From NCBI RefSeq assembly GCF_036850765.1, contig NC_089491.1, forward strand, positions 133,292,266 to 133,356,265: a stretch of DNA of 64,000 nucleotides, written 5' to 3'. Below are positions 55,812 through 64,000 of the stretch, piece after piece; positions within the stretch are counted from its first letter, which is position 1; each line of letters begins with the position of its first letter. Position numbers and translations under genes: made by a program. This stretch comes from Saccopteryx bilineata (lineage: Eukaryota > Chordata > Mammalia > Chiroptera > Emballonuridae). The notes under the pieces were generated by a model. It saw only the letters and a program-made list of their open reading frames with translations, did no database searches and had not been told where the DNA came from.

Positions 55812-56813
55812 CAGTAGTCCCCCCCTTATCCACAGGGGATACGTTCCAAAAACCTCAGTGAATGCCTGACACTGTAGATAGTACTGAACCCTATATATAC
55901 TATGATTTATCCTACACATACATACCTATGATAGTTTAATTTGTAAATTATGCCCAGTAAGAGATTAATAATAAAACAAAATAATTACAACAATATACTA
56001 AAATAAGTTATGTGAATGTTGTCCCTCAAAATATCTTACTGTCCTCCGGTTGGCTCAGCGGTAGAGCGTCGGCCTAGCGTGCGGAGGACCCGGGTTCGAT
56101 TCCCGGCCGGGGCACATAGGAGAAGCGCCCATTTGCTTCTCCACCCCTCCGCCGCGCTTTCCTCTCTGTCTCTCTCTTCCCTTCCCGCAGCCAAGGCTCC
56201 ATTGGAGCAAAAGATGGCCCGGGCGCTGGGCATGGCTCTGTGGCCTCTGCCTCAGGCGCTAGAGTGGCTCTGGTCGCAATATGGCGACGCCCAGGATGGG
56301 CAGAGCATCGCCCCCTGGGGGGCAGAGCACCGCCCCTGGTGGGCGTGCCGGGTGGATCCCGGTCGGGCGCATGCGGGAGTCTGTCTGTCTGTCTCTCCCT
56401 GTTTCCAGCTTCAGAAAAATTAAAAAAAAAAAAAAAAAAAAAATCTTACTGTCCTGTACTTACCATTTCACTTAAAGGAAGCACTCTGTGGCTTCTTTTG
56501 GCACACCTGAATTTCCTGCACCACTACTCTTGCACTTTGGGGCCATTATTAAGTAAAGTAAAGGTTGCTTGAATTCAAGAACTACTATACAGTGATAACT
56601 AACCTGATAACCAAGACTAAAGGTTGAGTACTGTATACAAGGTAGATACACTGGACAAAGGGATGATTCACATCCCCAGGCACACTACTCAGAACGGTAG
56701 GCAATTTAAAACTTATGACTTATTTCTGGAATTTCCTATTTAATATTTTTAGGTAACGTTGCCATGGGTAACTGAAAGCACAGAAGGCAAAATTATGGAT
56801 AGAGAAACTACTG
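55812..56813 (+). mobile_element. Tigger-type MITE in the L1, itself carrying a SINE
   Basis: Ends CAGTAGTCCCCCCCTTATCC and AGAAACTACTG. Interior ccctatatatactatgattt is typical of TcMar-Tigger MITEs. TA follows the right end; the left flank has mutated. Confidence 0.85.
56045..56441 (+). mobile_element. SINE, type A, nested in the Tigger MITE, head slightly truncated
   Basis: Duplication ATCTTACTGTCCT on both sides. Lacks about the first nine bases of the head. A box TGGCTCAGCGG and B box GGTTCGATTCC intact. Confidence 0.93.
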
Positions 56814-57376
56814 TATTTTGATACATGAAATATTACTGCACAATAAAAGGAATCAAGTCTTGACACATGTCACAACAATGAATGAATCTGAGGACATCAT
56901 GCTAAGTATAATAAGGTAGCCACAAAGACAAAATACTCTGATTCTACTTATGTTAGGTACCTAGAATAGTCAAATTCAAATTCACAGAGACGATGGAGAA
57001 CAGTAACTGCCTGGGGCTGAGGGAAGGGAGAATGGGATCTGCTATTTAATGGTAGTGTTTTAGTTTTATAAGACAAAAAGAGTTCTGGAGATTAGTTTCA
57101 CAGCAATGTGAATGTCTTTAACACTACTGAACTGTACACACTTAACAATGGTTAAGATGGTAAATTTATGTTATATGTAGTCTACCGCAATTAAAACAAG
57201 AAAAATGAGACAAGTACAAAGATCAAAATTAGGAAAGCCAAAAAAAGAAAACTGAGATCTAATATCAAATTAAGAATTTAAGAATGGAAAAGAGGTGAAG
57301 AATTTATCAAAGAGAAATATAGGAAATTTTTCTGGCATGGAAGGTCATGAATTTCCAGATTAAAGAAGTCTACCAG

Positions 57377-57700
57377 TGCCTGACCAGGTGGTGGCGCAGT
57401 GGATAGAGCATTGGACTGGGATGTGGAGGACCCTGGTTCAAGATTCCGAGGTCGCCAGCTTGAGCACGGGCTCATCTGGTTTGAGCAAAGCTCACCAGCT
57501 TGAGCCTAAGGTCACTGGCTCGAGCAAGGGGTCACTCGGTCTGCTGTAGCCCCATGGTCAAGGAACATATGAGAAATCAGTCAATGAACAACTAAGGAAC
57601 CGCAATGAAGAATTGATGTTTCTCATCTCTCTCCCTTCCTGTCTGTCTGTCCCTGTCTGTCCCTCTCTCTGACTCTCGCTGTCTCTCCCACAAGGGGAAA
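57377..57700 (+). mobile_element. SINE, type C
   Basis: Standard copy with (A)n tail 57698-57709. Confidence 0.92.
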
Positions 57701-57902
57701 AAAAAAAAAGGAGAGAACTAAATCTTAGTTTCTAAAGCATAAAGTTAATAGACAACATTTAAAACGGAAAAGTCAAGAAATAGCAGCATAACCATGTAAA
57801 TTAAAAATATAACAATATATGTCAGGAGAAAAAGCTAGAGTGGAAGGTGCTTGCAGAAGACAACTGTTTCCATTATAAGCCTAGATATACTGTGTACATA
57901 TT

Positions 57903-58275
57903 CTATTAGAGGATAGAGCATTGAACTGGGACACGAAGGAACCAGGTTTGAAGTCCCCAGGTCACTGGGTTGAGCGCAGGCTCATCCGGCTTGAGCACCA
58001 GCTCATCAGCTTGAGTGCTGGGTCACCGGCTTGAGCGAGGAATCACAGACATGACACCAGGTCGATAGCTTGAGCCCAAAGGTTACATTGGCTTGAAGCC
58101 CAAGGTTGCTGGCTTGAGCACGGGATCACTCATTCTGCTGTAGTCCCCCAGTCAAGGCACATATGAGAAAGCAATTAATGAACTACTAAGGAGCCACAAC
58201 GAAGAACTGATGCTTCTCATCTCTCTCCCTTCCTGTCTGTCCGTCCCTACCTGTCCTTCTCTCTGTCACAAAAAC
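57903..58275 (+). mobile_element. SINE, type C, 5'-truncated
   Basis: Begins inside the head at gaggatagagcattg and carries extra cttgagc modules. Confidence 0.88.
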
Positions 58276-58542
58276 AAGCAAACCTGAATTAGAAAAAAAA
58301 AGCAGAAAATGAGAAAAATTTGTGGGACATGAAGATTTATTAAAGGAGAGCTCTACACTAAAAAATATTCTGACATCCATTTTCCATCATTATTTCTTTT
58401 ATTTCCCTTTTCCAGTCATCTCATTGTATTAGCAGCAGGAAAACAGTGTTAACATCGGTTTAGCAACCTTGGTTCTTGAAATCTAAGAATTAAGAACCAA
58501 GATTCAAATTATAAGAGAAAGTTTATTTAGAAAGTCATAGAG

Positions 58543-58858
58543 GACCTGGGCAGTTGGCTCAGTGGATAGAGCACTGGCCCAGGGTATGGATGTCCTGGGT
58601 TTGATTCCCTCTCAGGGCACAGAGGAGAAGAGGCCATTTCCTTCCCTCGCTCTCTCTCTCCCTCTTCCCCTCTCATAGCCAGTGGCTTGATTGGTTTGAG
58701 CATTGCCCCCAGCACTGAGACTAGTTCAGTTTTGGTGCTAAAAATGGCTCAGGTGATTCAAGCATCAGCCCCAGACAGGGGTTGCTGAGTGGATCAAGGT
58801 GAGGTTACACGCAGAAGTCTGTCTCACTATCTCCCCTCCTCTCACTTAAAAAAAAAAA
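58543..58858 (+). mobile_element. SINE, type A variant, as at 27671
   Basis: agccagtggcttgattggtt body. A-run tail carrying the next SINE. Confidence 0.87.
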
Positions 58859-58870
58859 AAAAAAAAGATT

Positions 58871-59247
58871 GCCCTGGCCGGTTGGCTCAGTGGTAGAGCA
58901 TCGGCCTGGCGTGCAGAAGTTCCGGGTTTGATTCCCAGCCAGGGCACACAGGAGAGGCGCCCATTTGCTTCTCCACCCCTCCCCCTCTCCTTCCTCTCTG
59001 TCTCTCTCTTCCCCTCCCGCAGCCGAGGCTCCATTGGAGCAAAGATGGCCCGGGTGCTGGGGATGGCTCCTTGGCCTCTAACCCAGGCGGTAGAGTGGCT
59101 CTGGTCGCGACAGAGCGACGCCCCAGAGGGGCAGAGCATCGCCCAGGGGCGTGCCGGGTGGATCCCGGTAGGGCCCATGCGGGAGTCTATCTGACTGTCT
59201 CTCCCCGTTTCTAGCTTCAGAAAAATACAAAAAAAAAAAAAAAAAAG
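58871..59247 (+). mobile_element. SINE, type A, near consensus
   Basis: Inserted next to the A tail of the previous SINE. Own A tail of 18 bases. Confidence 0.94.
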
Positions 59248-59329
59248 ATAAAGTGACAGAGGTAGAAGTAAACCGTAAAAGAAATGGGCTCAGTAAACAA
59301 GTTACAGCAAAAGAAGGGCCCTTGGAGGT

Positions 59330-59525
59330 TGAGGAGATAAGGTGAGAGGTGGAGAGAGGGGCAGAGAGAGAGAGGGAGAGGGAGATATTCACTGAGAAAA
59401 GAAAGAGGAAGGAGAGGTTCTGGCAGGTTGAGGAGGGCGGTGAGGTTGGGGAAGGGAGAGGGAGAAAGGGAATGGAGAGGGTGCCCTCTTCCTAACCCTG
59501 GGGAAAGAAAAGGGGAGGGGAGAGA
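59330..59525. repeat. Purine-rich (GGGA/GAGA) tract in a LARP4 intron
   Basis: Almost purely G and A on the plus strand for about 200 bases. 59530-59887 otherwise holds nothing recognisable. Confidence 0.8.
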
Positions 59526-59887
59526 TGGTGGCATGTTCCAAAGAGAGCACAGCCCACTCTACATTATTTGAAAGACTGAATTTACCAAACTAGCTTAGAA
59601 TTCATTTACATCATTGGTTAATTATAGGCACTGAAATGGAAATGACATTTTCCATTAATCAGTTCTATCAAGCTGAGTGATAAAGATGTGCAAAAGTAAG
59701 AAAAACATTTTAATGACCTTGCGTAGTTTTATCTTAAATCTTTTTATAATACTCAAAGTATGTTGAAAAGCCATGAATAAAATCTGTTAGAAATACTTAT
59801 TAAGTACAAATAAAAACTTAAATAATAACTCTGAAAACATAGGCTAATACAGTCCCCATAAGGTAGATTAGATGTTTCAATGTTTAC

Positions 59888-60049
59888 CTTTTCTTTGTAG
59901 ACACCTTTAACAACATCAGACATCCTACTCTCCAAAACAAGTTCACCTGGTGTTCTTGATGAACTTCCAGGTAAAGGAGGAAAATTTGAGGCCAATAAGT
60001 CAAACTTTGGTGTTGGAATCTCTGCTTCAGCTGTTGAAGGATGTGGTCT
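59888..60049 (-). CDS. LARP4: LARP4 coding exon, fourth from the end
   Basis: This 162-nt phase-0 exon encodes 54 residues. It begins RPHPSTAEAE, passes through PTPKFDLLASNFPPLPGSSS, and ends MSDVVKGVYKEK. The acceptor is TGTCTTTTAG|AGACC and the donor is AAAAG|GTAAAC. The sequence matches La-related protein 4, a cytoplasmic poly(A)- and PABP-binding protein that stabilises mRNAs and lengthens poly(A) tails. The La module (La motif plus RRM) and the N-terminal PABP-contacting motif lie upstream, outside the window. This exon is in the low-complexity, probably disordered C-terminal half. Intron lengths are 5,042 nt downstream and more than 3.9 kb upstream. The frame is intact. Confidence 0.95.
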
Positions 60050-60220
60050 CTAAAAGACACAAATCATAAAATAGATCACATGCCTATCTCATTCTCTAAT
60101 CCTGTACCACAGAAGCTGAAAGCTTCAAAAAACAAACTCTACCCTAATGCACAGTAATGTTCCCTTATAAATTCTTGGCTTCTCATCTCAGTTGAGCTTT
60201 CATTAGTCTTTTTTTTTTTT

Positions 60221-60327
60221 AATATGGAACACTTCACCACAAATTTCTATGTCATTCCTGCACAGGGAACATGCTAATCTTCTCTGTATGACTCCAATTT
60301 TAGTGTATGTGCCGCCAAAAGGAGCAT
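60221..60327 (-). pseudogene. U6 snRNA retropseudogene in a LARP4 intron
   Basis: The minus strand follows U6 snRNA along its full length, including ACTAAAATTGGA, ACAGAGAAGATTAGCATG and GTTCCATATT. It carries many substitutions in the 5' stem and the catalytic core flanks. A poly(A) tail (plus-strand T run, 60209-60220) follows. A 17-bp target duplication, AGCTTTCATTAGTCTTT (60195-60211) versus AGCTCTCATTAGTCTTT (60329-60345), brackets it. Confidence 0.93.
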
Positions 60328-60512
60328 AAGCTCTCATTAGTCTTTATCAATCCTATTTATCTTTAGTCAGCTCCCTTTCCCACACTCCTAAACCTTCTAA
60401 TCAGTGTCCAATATTCTGTTTTCTAAATTAGTTATACCCTGTCATAACAAAAATAGTAACAAAAAACCCTACCTCACATAAAGTTGCCATCATCTTTTCT
60501 CCTTCCATATAC

Positions 60513-61063
60513 AAATATTGATTGACTTACAACCTATGCAACTCACGACCATTCGACTTCACGACCACAATCACTAGCCACAACTGCTCTGCGTCTGGCA
60601 GCGCAAGCGTTGCCCAGCTGGGCGAACGACAGTGCAGACCAGCTTCCAGTAGCACTACCATCTCTGCGTGCACCATTTCAACTGTTATCCCAGACTTGAT
60701 ACAGCAATTTGTGTTTTGTGTCTTGGATATTTTTCATCAAACCCCTCCCAAGATGTCTACCAAGAGGAAATTGTCTTTGCAAATATTAAACCAGTTGTAC
60801 TGGTAATGCAGTGTTTTACTTAAACCTGACAAATATAAAAATAAGAAACAAAATGGTGTAGAGATGATACAAATGGCATAAAATGAACAAAGAAAATTAT
60901 GATATATCACAATAATGAAAGAAAATTATAATAAAATAGGACTTAAAGATTTTTATAACATCATTTCACAGTACTGTACATATAGCCTACTCAACTTACG
61001 ACCAAATCGTGTTACGACCGGTCTGTCGGAAACAATCGTGGTCATTAAGTCGAGCACTAGCTG
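60513..61063 (+). mobile_element. Tigger deletion derivative, copy 2
   Basis: Flanked by TA (60511-60512; 61064-61065). Same family as 2887-3266 and again begins MSTKRKLSLQ (60751 on). It retains about 170 more interior bases than copy 1. Confidence 0.88.
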
Positions 61064-61139
61064 TAGTTGAAAGAACAATATCCTTCCTTGAAAATCTCAT
61101 CTTTCCCTTTCACCTACCACCTTTGCTATCCTTTGACAA

Positions 61140-62050
61140 ACCTCTCACTTGCTTTATCTCCTCCTTTACTTCAATACCTCTCTTCTCATTACACAAGTAA
61201 GAACTCTTTAACAAGTCACCTATGCCTTCCACAATGCAAAAGCTGGAAGACTATTTTTCTTGATCTCTCAAGAACATTTGGCATGGTAAACATTCTTTCC
61301 TTTGGGAGGTCATTTCTCCTTTAACTTCTGTGATAGCCCTTTCTCTTCTCAGATCTGACAATCGTGTACTCTTCGCTCTCTACTTCTTTTGATGTCTTTT
61401 TGGTTTCTATACGGTTACATACTTACTTTCCATAATCTCCCAGTGTGATATCCTTTATATATGACTTCAACTACTATCTATATGCAAACAATCCCTAAAA
61501 CAATCTCACTTTTTGGAGACTTTCTGGTTGCACAACTCTGAAAATTTACCAAAAATCATTGAACTCACTTTAAATATTTCAGCAGAGACCTTCACCTGAA
61601 AACCCAGACAACCATTTGCTTGCCTATCAGCAATCTCCACTCAGATTTTGATTGAATACATCAAACAACATAATGAATAATCTCACTTTTCAGACCAAAC
61701 CTACTACATTCCCTAAGGTTTCATTCTTGGCCCCTTTTTAAAATCACTAATCCTAAAGAGTACTCTGCCACGATCTCATCATACTTTTTGTAACTTCAGT
61801 TACTATGACTAAACTTACATTCTATATTTTATCTCTAGCAAAGATCACCTTTCTGCACAAGGGCACCCCACCCCTGCCCTTCCTTCTGGAAAATATGTAT
61901 CTCCTTTTAATTCATCTCAACCTTCAGTCCTCAATCCTGACATTTTCAACATATTAAACAAGACCTCAAACCTAATCTCTCCTCTTCTCAACTGTTCAGG
62001 GCCATCCGAGGATGTGACTGCTACAACAGTATCCTCAAAAAGTTCTCGCC
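61140..62050 (+). mobile_element. LINE-2 coding-strand remnant
   Basis: cttgatctctcaagaacatttgg translates to LDLSRTFG, a decayed form of the L2 reverse-transcriptase signature LDLSAAFD. Downstream phrases follow L2 order. 62050-62620 shows nothing recognisable. Confidence 0.6.
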
Positions 62051-62624
62051 TAAAGTCACATTATAGAAAACTATAAATGAAAAAACAACAATACTGTTTT
62101 AAAGGGTTCCAAGTTTGCTCTAAGGACTATTCTTTCTTATACTGCAATACATTTTCTTCTTTGAAAATGTGTTTCGGTACTTATGTGATATATGCATACT
62201 TATAAGCATATGTATACCAAATATTAAACAATATATATAGTATACACGCACACAATTCACTACTTATACATGTAAAATCAATATTATATTACATATTTAT
62301 GATATATCTGCAAATTCTAGGCAGGGTTTTCTTGAGACCGCCAAATCTTACTGTATCATTTTTATTCCTCAACACCTTTTGGCCCCAGTTAAGAGATGGT
62401 AAACCGTCACTATGAACAAATCACAAAAAAAATTAAATATGAATAATTTGATTTAGGTAAGTTATGATTCAAAAAGAAAAAAGTCTAGAATTTAAAATTT
62501 TTTTCTTTAAGCGGTTTTGTAAGATCAGTGGATATAAGAATTAATAGTAGGTAGAAAACTGCCCCCAAAACAACAATTAATAGTGTAACAGTTTCTAACA
62601 CCATCCAACAGAACTATTATTTTT

Positions 62625-62948
62625 TAAATTTTACTTATTGATTGATTCATTGTTTAGAGAGACCAGGGAGGGAAGGGAGGAAGGAGGGAGAGACTGAGGG
62701 AGGGAGGGAGAGACGGAGGGAGTGAGGGAAGGAAAAGAGGGAAGGAAAGACAGAGGGAGAGGAGGAGGAGGAGAGAGAGGGAGAGAAAGAGAGAGAGAGG
62801 GGAGAGAGAAAAAGAGAGAAACTTCAGATTGTTGCTCCATTTATGTATGCATTCACTGGTTGACTCCTATGTGCCCTGATGAGGAAATCAAACTCACAAC
62901 CTTGATGTATCTGAATGACACTCTACCAACTGAGCAACCCAGCCAGGG
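62625..62948 (-). mobile_element. SINE, type D, with expanded (GGGA)n core
   Basis: Purine block 62660-62820. Head aacccagccagggcc at right. Confidence 0.85.
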
Positions 62949-63130
62949 CCAACCTATGTTGGTGCAATGGATAGAGTGTTGATCTGGAATGCTGAGGTTG
63001 CCCGTTTAAAACCCTGGGCTTCCCTAGTCAAGGCACATACAAGAAGCAATTACTACAACTGATGCTTGCCATTCTTTTCTCTCTCTCCACTCTCTAAAAA
63101 TCAATAATGAAAAAAGAAATTAAAAAAAAA
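62949..63130 (+). mobile_element. SINE, type B, divergent
   Basis: caacctatgttggtgcaatg head directly abuts the preceding SINE head, giving a head-to-head pair. Confidence 0.8.
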
Positions 63131-63295
63131 GTATCATATGCCTTATCAGACTGTCAAAAAAAAAAAAGCATATCCTCTATAAGGCTATGGGATAAACAGA
63201 AACTGTATTGTTTGTTGGTGAAAATTGGCACAACCCCTACAGAAAGCTATTTAGCAGAAACTCATTAAATTATTGCTTTAAATTAACCATTTCAT

Positions 63296-63622
63296 GCCTG
63301 ACCAGATGGTGGTGCAGTGGATAGCAGTGGATAGAGCACTGGTCTTGGACACTGAGGACCCACATTCAAAATGCAAGGTTGCCGGCTTGAGCGCAGGCTC
63401 ATTCACCTTGAGCACGGGCTCATCAGCTTGACCGTGGGGTTGCTGGCTTGAGCAAGGGGTCACTCACTCTGCTGTAGCCCTCCATCACCATCAATGCACA
63501 TATTAGAAAGCAATCAATGAACAACTAAGGTGCCCCAACAAAGAATTGATACTTCTCATCTCTCTCTTCCTGTCTGTCCCTATTTGTCCCTCTCTCCATC
63601 TCTCTCATTAAAAAAAAAAAAA
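63296..63622 (+). mobile_element. SINE, type C
   Basis: Duplication ATTAACCATTTC versus ATTAACCATTCC. The sagtggatag word is duplicated in its head (63317-63336). Confidence 0.9.
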
Positions 63623-63629
63623 AATTAAC

Positions 63630-64000
63630 CATTCCGCAATGACAGAGTCTGCTGAGTATTCTGATCACTTGATGACCTAAAATGTGGCTTCACACTAAAA
63701 GAAATATAAGATCGTATACATGAAAGGATAAATCAAGACAGACAGAAAATCTTTCCTCTAAATTGGTAGAAACTCTTAATAGGCCAAGCTAAAATTAATT
63801 TAAAATCAGAAACCCTATTTCTAGAGTCTTCTTCAAATATTACTGCACACAAAGAAAATGCTGGTTGTATGAAGTTACCATTGCACTGTTTTTAGTAGTG
63901 CTCTTTATACAATCAAAAGGTTCAAACTGCTTAAATGTCCATTAGTAAAGTAAGAGTTAAACTTTTTATAGAATATTTTCATATTTTTGATTTATAAATC
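63630..64000. other. LARP4: LARP4 intron, possible L1 remnant
   Basis: aactgcttaaatgtccattag resembles L1 ORF2/3' text. Otherwise nothing recognisable. Confidence 0.35.

Larger units (their letters stand above)
55040..57215 (+). mobile_element. L1 3' portion with nested SINEs and Tigger MITE
   Basis: L1 text runs 55040-55100, 55463-55811 and 56814-57215, from ORF2 (gggaaatgcaatcaaaacca) to the 3' UTR (tggttaagatggtaaattta). Confidence 0.85.

Noticed and set aside
51266..60049. Processed LARP4 pseudogene or LARP4B
   Set aside because: Introns with consensus splice sites, phase-matched exons and no stops show the active gene. The C-terminus and the neighbouring DIP2B indicate LARP4.

Overview
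Mammalian nuclear DNA, almost certainly from a bat. Two vertebrate genes are recognisable, both on the minus strand: the last four coding exons and the long 3' UTR of LARP4 (47-60 kb), and the CpG-island promoter and first coding exon of DIP2B (31 kb). LARP4 lies directly upstream of DIP2B in the same orientation, as at human 12q13.12. Only about 900 of 64,000 bases are coding.

The bat assignment rests on the repeats. The window is packed with tRNA-derived SINEs of bat type, here sorted into four groups. Type A starts with a 'ggccctggccggttggctcag' head and is about 350-380 bp. Type B has a 'gcctgacctgtggtggcgcag' head and is about 200 bp. Type C has a 'gcctgaccaggcggtggcgcag' head plus repeated 'cagcttgagc/caagccagcgacc' modules, and is about 300-400 bp. 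Type D has a 'gccctggctgggtagctcagttgg' head, is about 150-190 bp, and is the older type most like classical VES. Types B and C, which I associate with Rhin-1-like SINEs, point towards a rhinolophoid bat; the family-level call is only moderate. The SINEs sit beside class II DNA transposons: hAT MITEs, a Helitron, a decayed Tc1-like element with its MITEs, Tigger copies and a piggyBac-like MITE.

Layout. 1-31375 is the 5' part of DIP2B intron 1: old L2/L1/MIR remnants overlaid with nested SINEs and DNA transposons. 31.0-31.7 kb is the DIP2B CpG island, with exon 1 at 31376-31475. About 31.7-47.0 kb is the LARP4-DIP2B intergenic spacer, again SINE-rich. About 47.0-51.3 kb is the LARP4 3' UTR, which is strikingly free of the SINEs that fill the rest of the window. 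51266-60049 carries four LARP4 coding exons; 60050-64000 is LARP4 intron.

I did not find a new gene system. The most distinctive signals are structural: a Helitron inside a hAT element with all termini legible; a Tc1-like parent with palindromic MITE offspring; a 48-bp near-perfect palindrome flanked by 8-bp duplications; a tailless U2 retropseudogene inside the LARP4 3' UTR; a 21-bp shared segment that looks like a templated insertion; and the absence of a long CGG tract at the DIP2B 5' end, the position of the human FRA12A repeat.
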